Notes: generated by a model from the letters alone, not told the origin. Shown: positions 34,367 through 44,023, numbered from the stretch's first letter. The stretch is 64,000 bases of DNA from CAVWDU01 sp963753815 (GCA_963753815.1 CAVWDU010000003.1:930001-994000), one strand, 5' to 3'. Made by a program: numbers and translations.

Positions 34367-35203
34367 TTAGAAAACGTAGAACAAGCCTATCTGCAGCGAA
34401 ACCTCATCCTCAACCACCTTGAGCTTTCCGCTCTCGGGAACCTGCGTATTACTAAGATCGAAATCATACTCGTAATACTCCGCCGAAAGCGTGTAGCCCC
34501 AGTTTTCGGTCAGAAAATCTCGCCACAACAACCCCACCTTGACTCCCGTGCCGTCGCCGTCCTCATCCAGCGTGACCGTTCCACCAGGTGTAACGAATCT
34601 TTGGAACATCTCTGCGTCGAGCCACGCATAGCCGAAGGCAAATGTGAGACTGCCGGTATCTGTGATCTCTTTTCTGTAACTTGCTCCTGTGAAGAAGCCA
34701 TCATGATCGAAGTCGTAGACTGAGCCGGCCGTGCCATCAACCGATGTTTCTGAATCGCGATACCCTAAGAAAATAGTGAAGCTGCTGGAGATATTGAAAC
34801 CGACCGTTGCGCTTGCCTCCATCCGGTCGCCAACCCACTTGACTGATAGCGGAGGAACACCATCGGAAAACTGTTGAACCTGTGTGTCAGAGGCCTCGCT
34901 GACCCCTCTGACGTAACCATTTACATAAAACCTGCCAATCGACCCGGCCAAGCCCAGCTTGAGCGTCGTTGCGTCCCATATCAGCTTATTATCGACTGCA
35001 ACGGTCTCAAGGGGCGCCAATCCAGGCGGCGCAGGCACGACACCCTCAAACTCCAAGCCAAACTCAGAAATACCGATTTCGGCGTAGGGGATAATCGCGG
35101 TGCTGACTTCGGCATGGGCAGGCACACCTGCCCAAACGAAAAGTGGAACAGAAATCACTGGGGAAACGCGAGATAAATAAGCAGGCACAGTACGACCATC
35201 CAT
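34367..35203 (-). CDS. Outer-membrane beta-barrel protein of unknown role
   Basis: Product of 278 aa with a signal peptide (VISVPLFVWAGVPAHAEV) and alternating hydrophobic/polar strands with many aromatic residues. It ends in QIGLFYVF, the C-terminal aromatic signature of outer-membrane barrels. Strand-like segments such as GSLTFAFGYAWLDA and WGYTLSAEYYEYDFDL are clear. Start ATG 35203 has GAGGCG upstream. It diverges from the Ser/Thr kinase gene 270 bp away, sharing a regulatory region with it. Confidence 0.72.
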   Translation of the reverse strand: MDGRTVPAYLSRVSPVISVPLFVWAGVPAHAEVSTAIIPYAEIGISEFGLEFEGVVPAPPGLAPLETVAVDNKLIWDATTLKLGLAGSIGRFYVNGYVRGVSEASDTQVQQFSDGVPPLSVKWVGDRMEASATVGFNISSSFTIFLGYRDSETSVDGTAGSVYDFDHDGFFTGASYRKEITDTGSLTFAFGYAWLDAEMFQRFVTPGGTVTLDEDGDGTGVKVGLLWRDFLTENWGYTLSAEYYEYDFDLSNTQVPESGKLKVVEDEVSLQIGLFYVF

Positions 35204-35473
35204 GGTTAACGCCTCGTTCTGATATTTTTCCCTAACACTTAGACAAAACATGACCTCTAGTCTTAAATGATATTAGTGCTAAGCATCTTGTTGTCAAGGT
35301 CTCAATCGTTTGAATTTTGTTAAGGCCTCGGCGACAGAGCGTTGCTCGCGTTCCACTGGACGGTATTGTCACAGAGCCGAAGAACAGTAGTCGGTGAATG
35401 GTAGACGCATGTTTCGTTCCTGATCGGCAAAAATGGATTTCGGTCGGACAGTTAGTTCGAAGTGACTTAGAAC
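35204..35473. other. Divergent intergenic region between OMP and Ser/Thr kinase genes
   Basis: 270 bp, AT-rich at the OMP side (35250-35320 with TTAAATGATATTAG). No strong promoter or dyad is recognisable. The kinase start at 35474 lacks a good Shine-Dalgarno. Confidence 0.4.
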
Positions 35474-37543
35474 ATGGATACTCTTGAAATCCCAGGCTAT
35501 CGGATCCGCAGGCTCATCGGGGAAGGCGGCATGGCGTCTCTATACCTCGCAGAACAGGACGTGTTCGAGCGATTGGTAGCGATCAAGGTCATGTCACCTC
35601 AACTCCTTTCAGATGCCAGCTTCGGACAGCGATTTCTCAGGGAAGCCCGAGCCCTGGCAGCGCTCACCCATCCAAACTTCGTTTCCGTTTACGAGATCGG
35701 CAATGTCAATGAACTGCCGTTCATGTCGATGGAGTACGTTGCAGGTGGAGACCTGAAGGCTAGAATGCGGCGTGGAATCTCGATACCGGAAGCGCTGAGG
35801 ATCGCGAAGGACGTTGCGGCCGGCCTCGACTATGCGGGACGCAAACATTACGTTCATCGGGATATCAAACCTAAGAATATTCTACTGAGAGAAGATTTAA
35901 CTGCAGTCATTTGTGACTTTGGTATCGCGAGGGATACCGACTCCTCTACAGAAATGACACTCGCAGGACAGGTAATTGGTACTCCGAAGTATATGAGCCC
36001 TGAGCAGGCTAATGGACTGGAAACCGATCACCGGTCAGATATCTACAGCCTGGGGATAGTGATATTCGAGATGCTGACCGGTCGGGTGCCTTTTTCTGGT
36101 AACTCGGCGGTGTCAACGGGCGTGATGCACACTACCGAAGCGATACCGAGGTTGCCCCCCGAGGTTGAAGTATTTCAACAGTTTATCGACAAGATCATGG
36201 CGAAATCCGCCGAAAATCGGTATCAGACTGGTGCAGCAGTAATTGAAGCACTCGAGAATCTTGAGGACGAAAACTTCGACTTGATATACAGTCGAGATGA
36301 AGCCACAGTGCTCGATAATCGTTGCGACACTCCCACCCATGGGCACTTGGCGGGATTGTCTCAAGTACGTGACCCCAAGCGGCGCCACCGGCTAATCACT
36401 CGAATAGAGTCGCGACAACGAGAAAAACTTTACTCACAATTTGTCGTTGCCTCTACTGCTGGCCTGACGGTTATAGCGCTTGCATGGGGTACGTGGTACT
36501 ACCTTTCGCTGTACGATGGAAATTCAGGTCCAACAGACGAACCATCCATCCAGAGGAATGTCGAGCTTGAAGAAGAACGAAAACATAAGCTAGAACAACA
36601 AATTCAAGAAGCGATCGCCTCACAGCAATACGGCACACCTGAGGGCGACAACGCGGAGTACTACATTCAACGCCTGCTCGATCTCGACCAGGAAAGCAAG
36701 TTTGCAAAGCAGAAGACTCTCGAGCTTTACAATTTGTATCTTGCCCAAGCAAAAACCCACCTGCAAGACGCGCAGCTCGAATACGCAGAGACCGCTCTTC
36801 AACAAGCCGCTCATATTGGCCATGCTCTCGAAGACAAGAAACTCAAACAAGACTATGCGAATCTCACTAGGCAGCTGGCAGTCGCGTGGGCGACACTCGA
36901 AGAAAAGTTGATTCAGGAAGCAGCGCAGAAAGAGATCCAGGAACGAGTGGCCGACTTTCTGAAACAGGCCGATGAACAGGTGAAGGCTGGCAAAATCTAC
37001 TCACCATCGAACGACAACGCCACACACTATATTGCCAAAGCAATAGAATTGGACTCTGACAATGATCTCGCTGTCCGGAGAACAGCAGATCTGGCTGACA
37101 TAATTGCGACTTCGGTTGCAAAGAGTATTCAGGATAATCGTTTCCAAGATGCTGCTGCTGGCATAAAAGCACTGGATCTGCTGAAAGTCGACACTTCCAA
37201 CGTTGACGAATTGCGCAAAAACCTCGATCTTGCGACACGCAGCGAGCGGCGAAGAAAGTCTCGCCAATCCCTGGCACAACATGGGAGTACAGCCGCGAGC
37301 TCGACCACGAAAAGAACGAGCAAGATATCATCGGAATCCTCAGTTGCCGCGCGCAAAATGAAAGCGTTATCCGCCTTACTAGATAAGGCCGCAACCTACG
37401 GCTCGGTCGACACTTTGGATTCGGCGGGAATTGTCAAAGTTGTGGATATCTACCTCGAGGCATCGAAGCTCGATGCCTCTAACAAAGCCGTCCAGCACAG
37501 GTTTACAGTCTGTTTCGAAGCAGAACCTACATCTCATCAATGA
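35474..37543 (+). CDS. Membrane-anchored Ser/Thr protein kinase (PknB-like), 3' truncated by frameshift
   Basis: Eukaryotic-type kinase. Residues 10-265 form the catalytic domain: glycine loop IGEGGMASLY, ATP lysine K38 in VAIKVM, HRD at 128-130 (HRDIKPKN), DFG at 148-150 and the SPEQ motif in KYMSPEQAN, all intact. A single membrane segment (about 322-345) is followed by a periplasmic tail of repeated helical hairpins, TPR-like. The 689-aa open frame ends at 37543 in an off-frame tail (from FTVCFEAEP). The genuine sequence continues in other frames to 38040. The kinase domain is probably expressible. Confidence 0.85.
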   Translation: MDTLEIPGYRIRRLIGEGGMASLYLAEQDVFERLVAIKVMSPQLLSDASFGQRFLREARALAALTHPNFVSVYEIGNVNELPFMSMEYVAGGDLKARMRRGISIPEALRIAKDVAAGLDYAGRKHYVHRDIKPKNILLREDLTAVICDFGIARDTDSSTEMTLAGQVIGTPKYMSPEQANGLETDHRSDIYSLGIVIFEMLTGRVPFSGNSAVSTGVMHTTEAIPRLPPEVEVFQQFIDKIMAKSAENRYQTGAAVIEALENLEDENFDLIYSRDEATVLDNRCDTPTHGHLAGLSQVRDPKRRHRLITRIESRQREKLYSQFVVASTAGLTVIALAWGTWYYLSLYDGNSGPTDEPSIQRNVELEEERKHKLEQQIQEAIASQQYGTPEGDNAEYYIQRLLDLDQESKFAKQKTLELYNLYLAQAKTHLQDAQLEYAETALQQAAHIGHALEDKKLKQDYANLTRQLAVAWATLEEKLIQEAAQKEIQERVADFLKQADEQVKAGKIYSPSNDNATHYIAKAIELDSDNDLAVRRTADLADIIATSVAKSIQDNRFQDAAAGIKALDLLKVDTSNVDELRKNLDLATRSERRRKSRQSLAQHGSTAASSTTKRTSKISSESSVAARKMKALSALLDKAATYGSVDTLDSAGIVKVVDIYLEASKLDASNKAVQHRFTVCFEAEPTSHQ

Positions 37544-38040
37544 AATGTTGAGTCGAGGCGAAATCGAAAACGCACGCAAGCTAGTCATAGCCAGTCTACT
37601 CTTACGGAGCGCGGGAATACTGTAGACGACCTGCAACAACAAATTCGCAGAAGCGGAACTTGCCAGAGAGAAGGGCATTAACCTTTTAGCCGCTGCGAAC
37701 GAATTAATCGCAGAAGGGTATAGGATGCCTGGGCTGATGGGGCGACAACGACGATGCAAGGGCCAGACTGAAAAAGGCACATAGAAACCTTCTTGACGCT
37801 GCCGCGCTTCCAGTCGATAAAAGGCAAATTTCTCAAACCGAGCAGAAACTGATTCGTAAGTATGTTGATATTATCTCAATGCAATTTGATGAGTCCGACC
37901 TGGATGGGGCTAGAGATTTTATGGCTGACTTGAGCCGTTTGGCCGGCTCAGATGAATACTTACATCGGTTCCAGGATGAATATGCGTCGCTTGAGAGAGA
38001 GCAGCGTTCGAGGAAAAAGATAGATGTGCCAATTTTCTAG
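37500..38040 (+). pseudogene. Detached 3' part of the Ser/Thr kinase gene, several frameshifts
   Basis: Protein-like sequence continues after the kinase stop in changing frames: LHLINEMLSRGEIENARKL, then LTERGNTVDDLQQQI, then AELAREKGINLLAAANELI. Finally, from 37741, GDNDDARARLKKAHRNL runs on to DLSRLAG and a stop at 38040. At least four single-base shifts are needed, at TTT (37501), the TT near 37602, AAA near 37641 and GGGG near 37738. The regular helical repeat look shows they were one protein. Natural decay or homopolymer sequencing error can both explain it. Confidence 0.7.
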
Positions 38041-38101
38041 TCTATCTATGAACGACAGCCCACCAAAGGCAAATTCAGTTTTCTATCTGCAGGATCACGA
38101 C

Positions 38102-39032
38102 ATGAGCCAACAGACATTTGCCGAAGTCAGAACATGAAGGCAAGAAACGCAAAACCCGGCGAGAGATGTTTCTGGAACACATGGATGTCCTCGTTCCGTG
38201 GAAAATGTTCGAGCGTCAGTTAGCCAAGAACTACTCCAATGTCAAAATAAGACGTCAGTCATATCCTCCGCCTTTGACGCTGCGGCGATTCATCTTATGC
38301 AGTTTTTCTACAACCTCAGCGACCCCGCCATGAAAATTGCGTTTTGCGAAAAAGTGATTTTGTATGCGCCGATTTACCGGCCTTCGCCTGTCAGGCAATC
38401 TGCCTGATGAAACCAAGATTATGAATTTTCGTAATTCCATCGAACGACGCAAATTCGGTCATCGCCTCTTCGGTACTATCCGATCTCGCGTGGCCTCACA
38501 GAGTACGCAGATTAAGAGCGGAGGCTACGTTGACTCGATGAGTATAGGAGCGCCATCATGGACCAAGAACCAGAAAGGTGAGCGCGACCCCGAGAAACAC
38601 CAGGTCATGGAGGGTAATGACTGGTACTTCCGTATCAAGATTCGCATCGCCGCGGATGATTCTCGGGCTGACTCACAGCCCGACGACGACGTCAGCCCAT
38701 GTGCACGAAATTGCTCAGGTCGATCAGTTGCTACATGGAGAAGAACAGCGGGTCTGTGGTGACGCCGGTGATCAGGGCATTGAAAAGCGGCAAGAAAATG
38801 CGGATCGAGAGCTTGGATGGTTTGTCGCGATGCGTCCTGGATGGCGAGCACAACTCGCGGCCTCCGATATTTGGTCACAGATTTAAAAACTGAAGCCAGT
38901 GTTAGGGCAAAATGGACTACCTGCAACAGAATCACGCGACAGTTTGGCTATAGCAAGCTTCGCTTTCGTGGCCTGACGGATAACACCAACGGATTGTACC
39001 TGCTGGAGGCGCAGCCGTGCTTGGCAAACTAG
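38102..39032 (+). mobile_element. Degenerate IS5-family transposase
   Basis: Reading across frames gives an IS5-type transposase: MSQQTFAE, then KTRREMFLEHMDVLVPWK, NLSDPAMKIAF, MRRFTGLRLSGNLPDETKIM, DSMSIGAPSWTKNQKGERDP, EIAQVDQLLHGEEQRVCGDA and RQFGYSKLRFRGLTDNT. Over 930 bp this is nearly the full 325-aa length of the family. At least five frame changes make it inactive. The original terminal repeats were not found. Confidence 0.85.
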
Positions 39033-39372
39033 CGGGATTAGTGCGCCAACGGTCGGCTAAAATGCTAATTCCAGGCGAGCAATTAGACAACAGACGGTGG
39101 CGAGTAGCCCGGATTTTTCCGAACACGGCTGGCGTATGGATAGACTTAGCAAAAGCGCGAGTTATCCAGACCTGCCCTATGCACTCCGTCTTCCCAGTAT
39201 GGCAATTTCGGAGAGAGAAAATGCCTAGCAAACTATGATGATGTCAGCAGTCTACCTGTTTTCCGGCGATACACGGGCACATGGCCTACGGATATTCGAA
39301 CGCAGTAAGCGCGTTCAAAACCATAGCCAGACTGGCGAAACTTTTGTATCAAAACGACAAGGAAGCGTGGCA
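39033..39372. other. Gap after the IS5 remnant
   Basis: 340 bp before the lipoprotein start. It includes short open frames (for example 39017-39238) with no family signature; they overlap the end of the IS5 remnant. I see no gene or ordered element. Confidence 0.4.
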
Positions 39373-40302
39373 ATGGAGTCCAGTAAAGTCACTGGGATTA
39401 TTACTCGGTTTCTCTTCAGGGCGGCTCATGCGTCGGTAATTTTTCTTGTTGCTTTAACGTGCTTGTTATCGTGTGCGACGGTTAGATTATCTGAGATAAC
39501 AATTACAGACCTTACTCAAGGAAAGCTAAGAAAACAGGCAGGTTCATGGCGAGTGTATCTTGAAGACGATACTCTGGACTACTTGGAAAACGGTGAATGC
39601 TCTGATGGTGATAACATCCGAGGATGTATGTGGTATGGCAGCGTATTTCATTATGAGACCGATATTTCTGAAATAGCGCTATATTGCTTGGTGTCATCAG
39701 AAAACGAAGTTGAAAAAGTTGCCTCTGAGCAAGGAGGGCCCCTCACAACCGGCGCGAGCGGCTATAAATTGAAGTTGCAGCCAGGGAAGGGAAGGCAAGT
39801 TATGGCTAATTACATCATCGCAATGCCGGGTGGTCCTAAGACCCATGAGACAAGTACCGCCTGCTATTACAATGACAAACGGGTGGTAAGCTTTAAGACG
39901 AAGGTTCTAATCCCGGAAGGGGATCAGTGGCTGGTACGAACGGATAATGAAACTGTACCCCTTGTAAAAAATGGGGCCGCTGTCTCCGCCTGCCACGATT
40001 CGGATCGACGATTGGTTGCTGGGGGTCTCGCGGCTCTTTTTTCTGCAGCCTCAAGCGACACAAGCGCAGCCGATCAACGCGAAGAGATGAAGGCTGCATC
40101 CGAATCTCTCATGAGAGACGGCTTATCTTTGCGGGAGGCCGGCAATTCGGCGACCGTGTCAGAGCTATTGCCAGGAACGATTGTTCGTGTCTCTGCAGAA
40201 AATAGTAACTGTGGTTACTACCCAAAAGTAACTGTTATTCAAGGAGACGAGACGGGAGCCACCGGATGCTTGGATGATCGGTATCTGGTTAGGAAGCGTT
40301 AA
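39373..40302 (+). CDS. Lipoprotein of unknown function
   Basis: Product of 309 aa. The N-terminus has a hydrophobic stretch ending VALTCLLSCATV with a lipobox-like LLSC, so it is probably a lipoprotein. The mature part has several cysteines, including the pair ENGECSDGDNIRGCMW. Start ATG 39373 follows AGGAAG; longer in-frame starts lie before it. Codon use is AT-rich, unlike the neighbouring chromosome. The gene is complete. No family recognised. Confidence 0.65.
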   Translation: MESSKVTGIITRFLFRAAHASVIFLVALTCLLSCATVRLSEITITDLTQGKLRKQAGSWRVYLEDDTLDYLENGECSDGDNIRGCMWYGSVFHYETDISEIALYCLVSSENEVEKVASEQGGPLTTGASGYKLKLQPGKGRQVMANYIIAMPGGPKTHETSTACYYNDKRVVSFKTKVLIPEGDQWLVRTDNETVPLVKNGAAVSACHDSDRRLVAGGLAALFSAASSDTSAADQREEMKAASESLMRDGLSLREAGNSATVSELLPGTIVRVSAENSNCGYYPKVTVIQGDETGATGCLDDRYLVRKR

Positions 40303-40667
40303 GCGGATTTCCGCAAGGCCTAGTAATGGATGCAAGTAACTCCGAGAAAGTTTTCTGTTGTGCTCATCGGCTCGTCAAACACCTTGTCTAGAACGGAGAC
40401 CCTTCCTTGGACGATACAGCGTTGCCCCGCATTTCTTATGGAATATCTTTGTACGGGAGGACCCATTCACTTGGTGGGCATGAGTCTACGATGGCAACCT
40501 CGATCGAGGTCAAGGCCGGCTCTCTTCGATGATTGATGCTCCAATTGTTCAGTTACGCAGCCTAGAAATTTACAGTAGAGGCATAGAGCTGCTTCGCGAC
40601 CGTTTAGTGTCTACCAAATTTGGATAGCCTAGATCTCTAATTTCAGGACAACAAGGAGGTATCTACC
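40303..40667. other. Gap before the DUF5675 gene
   Basis: 365 bp with no supported gene; a 68-codon open frame at 40330-40536 has no signature. Near 40608 a stretch GTGTCTACCAAATTTGGATA weakly resembles an IS3-family end. A strong Shine-Dalgarno AGGAGG stands at 40654-40659 for the next gene. Confidence 0.4.
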
Positions 40668-41213
40668 ATGCTTACGAACTCTTGGCCGTTGCTTTATGTT
40701 TGTCGAGAAATCTGGATGGGAGACAATCGATGGGGTGTAATGCACCTGCGAACTGAGATGGGTGAATGGGAGAGGCTCTGCTATAGCTACGAATTACCTT
40801 GGGAGGAGGATGACGAAGGCAATTCGAAAAACGATTTTAGCCGAATTCAGATTGGTTTGTATCCAATGGTGGTTAAAACGCATCTATCGAGCAATGGCAG
40901 CAATAAGGGGTGGAGACTTCAGCTAGAAAGAACTGGACATCGGAAGTACATCCAAGTCCATCGCGCATCTCCGAATTTGTTTATTCAAGGCTGCATACTG
41001 CCTATTCACTTTCGAGCCGAAAACGTGAGAAAGAGACCAAGAAGTAGGTCAGAGTATCAAACTAAATCAATAGAATTCATGAGGAAGATTAAGGAGCGAT
41101 ATGACAAATTGAAATTGCTGCAAAATAACATAGGGAAAAAACCGACTATCGAGATCGCGGCAACTCTACCTGCCAAATACAGACATACTGCGCACAGAAA
41201 TCGGATTGTTTGA
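40668..41213 (+). CDS. DUF5675-family protein
   Basis: Product of 181 aa. The N-terminal half matches DUF5675: a tryptophan pattern NRWGVMHLRTEMGEWERLCY, then SYELPWEED, QIGLYPMVVKTH, GRKYIQVHR-type strand (HRKYIQVHRASPNLF) and GCILPI. This family is found in phages and in phage-derived or secreted-system contexts; its function is not known. The C-terminal tail is lysine-rich. Start ATG 40668, 8 nt after AGGAGG. Complete and intact among decayed elements. Confidence 0.8.
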   Translation: MLTNSWPLLYVCREIWMGDNRWGVMHLRTEMGEWERLCYSYELPWEEDDEGNSKNDFSRIQIGLYPMVVKTHLSSNGSNKGWRLQLERTGHRKYIQVHRASPNLFIQGCILPIHFRAENVRKRPRSRSEYQTKSIEFMRKIKERYDKLKLLQNNIGKKPTIEIAATLPAKYRHTAHRNRIV

Positions 41214-41305
41214 CACAGAAGTGGCCTCAAAAATCTGGACAGCTTGATAAGTGGACCAACTGTCTGATCTAGGGCGTCGCAGTGAACATATTTAGGAGAA
41301 AAAAC

Positions 41306-41440
41306 ATGGCCAGAAGGCCACGCCGAAATCACAATCCGCAGTTAAAAGCCATGGTGGCAGCGGAGGCTAGAGATGGACCCGGTGATTGGACAGCCACTGG
41401 ACGAAAATATGTGCTTCCCTCAAGTGAGCCTCTGACTCTG
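41306..41440 (+). mobile_element. IS3-family orfA remnant 1
   Basis: The start MARRPRRNHNPQLKAMVA is the N-terminus of IS3-group OrfA proteins, with AGGAG upstream of ATG 41306. After about 20 residues the similarity stops. Upstream, CTCAAAAATCTGGACAGC (41226-41243) looks like an IS3 left end. Confidence 0.65.
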
Positions 41441-41450
41441 GAGAAAAGCA

Positions 41451-41681
41451 ATGAGACGAAGGAAACGAACCCACACGCCGGAATTCAAAGTCGAGGTCGC
41501 GCTCGCGGCCTTTCAGGGCGATTTGACGATAGCGGAGTTGGTGACGAAAACCAAACTCCAGTCTTGGGCAGCTGACGCCGAACGAATTCAAACGACAACT
41601 AGCACAAGAGAAGAATGCGAGAGCCGAATTCAAGTTTTGATCGCCCCAAAAAACCGGGAAGGTCAATGGCATCCAAGCTAA
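41451..41681 (+). mobile_element. IS3-family orfA remnant 2
   Basis: A second OrfA start, MRRRKRTHTPEFKVEVALAA followed by GDLTIAELV, with GGAG upstream of ATG 41451. After about 35 residues the sequence diverges. It lies 145 bp from remnant 1 in the same direction; no orfB remains. Confidence 0.7.
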
Positions 41682-41968
41682 AACTGTGCACTCAACTCAA
41701 TTGGGTAAATACTTGGAGACTCTGCAACCGTTACCACCAGACAGCTTAGCAAGACTGAAAATACCGGCAGGCCGTCGAACTTTTGTAGAGTCGCTAGTTG
41801 TATTGGCTGCAGGATTTTACGAAATTCTGTTCCCCGAGGCCTTGTGATATTCAGTTTCGGCCGCAAAAAGTGTTCGCCCGACGTTAGCCAGGCCCTAACA
41901 CGCAGCGCAGTCACATGAGCTATGGCAAAGCTTCATTTAACACGACCAAGGATGAACATTAGCAAATG
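41682..41968. other. Non-coding stretch after the IS3 remnants
   Basis: 287 bp; no gene or ordered element seen. It probably contains further decayed IS sequence. Confidence 0.3.
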
Positions 41969-42697
41969 CTATACCCCTTTGTAACGTATGCGCCCTCGAG
42001 CGCTCGGATCCGGGGTTGAACGTTGGCGTCTTTTCCGTCCACTCTCAATGACTTGCTTGAACCGTTTGTAGAAGGCTGGAACTACCTGCATTCCATGTTT
42101 GTAACGATCCTGTGGCTTCATTATGTCACCGGAGAAATCGAGTGCGTTGCCGATGGCTATGCCTCCAAGCATGTAAACGCCAGACCCGCTCGCAAGCTCC
42201 TGCAAATCACTCCTCAGGCTCGGGTGTTTTTTCACATGCTTCTCGTAAATCGGCTGCACGATTACATATTGCTCCCGTTGCAGTGTTTCCGCATCCCAGG
42301 CTCGCGCCTCTTTGCCTGTAAGGGCTCTACCCTTAAGGCCGTCTTGAAAGAGCTTAGAGAGCTTTCCGAAAACATCGTTGAAGATCATCTCGTTACCTTC
42401 CTCAGCTAGTGCCTTTAGTTCTCTCGGGAGGAAAAAATTCTTCACCGGGTTTTCGACATTACTCATCTGGGTTGCGACTATCCATGCCGCGGCTGGCCAT
42501 AGCACGTCATGTTGCTGTATTTCTCGAATTTGATCGAACCAACCGTAGAAGAAGGCTCGCTGCCGTACTGTTTTGTACTGCTTATAGCCGCGCGCCATTA
42601 AGTTGAATGCATTCGCGTCGTTCCAGCGAGCGGTGAACGATTCACGGTCATGAAAAGTCCAATCAAGCCCCGTCGGATTTCCGGACACTTCAGCCAT
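41969..42697 (-). CDS. Hypothetical protein
   Basis: Product of 242 aa with no signal peptide and no clear membrane segment (one mild hydrophobic stretch GVYMLGGIAIGNAL). Soluble, helical, rich in aromatic residues in the first half (FYGWFDQIREIQQHDVLWPA). The C-terminus is very basic (SGRKRRQRSTPDPSARGRIR). I start at ATG 42697, with GGAGAGGG a few bases upstream, rather than at the ATG six codons earlier. It faces away from hemE. No family recognised; the island context suggests accessory DNA. Confidence 0.6.
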   Translation of the reverse strand: MAEVSGNPTGLDWTFHDRESFTARWNDANAFNLMARGYKQYKTVRQRAFFYGWFDQIREIQQHDVLWPAAAWIVATQMSNVENPVKNFFLPRELKALAEEGNEMIFNDVFGKLSKLFQDGLKGRALTGKEARAWDAETLQREQYVIVQPIYEKHVKKHPSLRSDLQELASGSGVYMLGGIAIGNALDFSGDIMKPQDRYKHGMQVVPAFYKRFKQVIESGRKRRQRSTPDPSARGRIRYKGV

Positions 42698-42892
42698 CAA
42701 ACCCTCTCCTTTCAAAACAAATCAGCGTCACCGACCATCAGGCAACCAGGGCCAATTCTAACGCCAGAAAAGAAACGCGACTGAAGCCCAGACTAAAATT
42801 AAAGTGCCGCCTCTAGCGCTAATAATCGCAGAAAATAGTCTAGCAGCAATTCAAGTATCGAGGGGAAATGCGTCTTACGTCAGTTGTAACAC

Positions 42893-43960
42893 TCAGTCCT
42901 GGTGATACTGCGGCGACAGCTCGTGCACCGCGTCCACGAATGCGCTCACGTGGTCGGGATCCACGCCCGGTGTGATGCCGTGACCGAGGTTGAACACGTG
43001 CCCGCTGCCGTGGCCGTAGGCCGCCAGGATCGTGGCCACCTCCTCGCGGATTCTCTCCGGGGACGCGAACAACATGCTCGGGTCCATGTTGCCCTGCAAC
43101 GCGACCCGGTCACCCACCAGCGCGCGGGCACCGCCGATCTCGGTGGTCCAGTCGATGCCCACGGCCTGGGCGCCACAATCGGCGATGGCCGTCAGCCATT
43201 GCCCGCCGCCCTTGGTGAAGGCGATGACCGGGAGTTTGCGGCCGTCGGCTTCCGACGGCAGGCGGGAAATGATCCGCTGCATGTACTTCAGTGAGAATTC
43301 CTTGTACGCGGCGGTACTCAGGCTGCCTCCCCAGGTATCAAAGATCTGCAGGGCCTGGGCGCCGGCGCGGACCTGGGCCGAGAGGTAGTCGGTCACCGCA
43401 TCCGCCAGCAGTGACAGCAGCGCGTGCATCAATTCGGGCTGGTCGTAGGCCATGGCCTTGACGTTGCGGAAGTCCTTGGAGGAGCCGCCCTCCACCATGT
43501 AGGTAGCGAGTGTCCAGGGGCTGCCGGTAAAGCCGATCAGCGGCACCTGCCCGTTGAGTTCCCGGCGAATGGTACGCACCGCGTCCATGACGTAGCCGAG
43601 ATCGTCCTCCGCTGTGATGTCCTGCAGCCCGGCCAGGTCGGCCTCACTGCGCACTGTCTTGTGAAACCGCGGGCCCTCACCCTCCTCGAAGTACAGACCG
43701 AGACCGAGTGCGTCCGGCACCGTGAGAATATCGGAGAACAGGATGGCCGCATCGAAAGCATAGCGACGCAGTGGCTGCAGGGTGACTTCGCAGGCGAGTT
43801 CCTTATTCCGGCAAAGGTCCATGAAGGAGCCGGCCTGGGCGCGGGTGGCCCGGTATTCAGGGAGGTAACGCCCGGCCTGGCGCATCATCCAGACGGGCGT
43901 GCGGTCAACCGGTTGGCGCAACAGCGCGCGCAGGAAGCGATCGTTCTTGAGTTCGGTCAT
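42893..43960 (-). CDS. hemE: Uroporphyrinogen decarboxylase
   Basis: Decarboxylates uroporphyrinogen III to coproporphyrinogen III in heme synthesis. 355 aa from ATG 43960. Signature motifs are PVWMMRQAGRYLPEYR (about 23-38) with the catalytic arginines, the aspartate in FSDILTVPDALG, GFTGSPWTLATYM and GLQGNMDP-type (ALQGNMDP), FNLGHGITP. It follows gltD with a 63-bp gap, the order known in Pseudomonas. The island begins right after its 3' end. Confidence 0.96.
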   Translation of the reverse strand: MTELKNDRFLRALLRQPVDRTPVWMMRQAGRYLPEYRATRAQAGSFMDLCRNKELACEVTLQPLRRYAFDAAILFSDILTVPDALGLGLYFEEGEGPRFHKTVRSEADLAGLQDITAEDDLGYVMDAVRTIRRELNGQVPLIGFTGSPWTLATYMVEGGSSKDFRNVKAMAYDQPELMHALLSLLADAVTDYLSAQVRAGAQALQIFDTWGGSLSTAAYKEFSLKYMQRIISRLPSEADGRKLPVIAFTKGGGQWLTAIADCGAQAVGIDWTTEIGGARALVGDRVALQGNMDPSMLFASPERIREEVATILAAYGHGSGHVFNLGHGITPGVDPDHVSAFVDAVHELSPQYHQD

Positions 43961-44023
43961 GTGTCGTGGAGCCCTGTCGTTATCTTGTGGGGAAGGGGCG
44001 GCCAACCCGCGGCCGCCCGTATG

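Larger units (their letters stand above)
33542..42892. other. AT-rich, decaying genomic island between cysE and hemE
   Basis: From just after cysE to hemE the base composition falls visibly and codon use shifts. Genes are orphan, interrupted or fragmentary: IS5 and IS3 remnants, a kinase with a broken tail, an OMP, DUF5675, and small hypotheticals. The surrounding genes are ordinary chromosomal genes. No integrase or tRNA is left at either end, and I could not find flanking direct repeats. Confidence 0.75.

Noticed and set aside
35474..37543. Ser/Thr kinase as a phage-defence gene
   Set aside because: No other defence genes adjoin it; the neighbours are an OMP and IS remnants.
40330..40536. 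68-codon open frame before DUF5675
   Set aside because: No signature or ribosome-binding site; kept as a gap.
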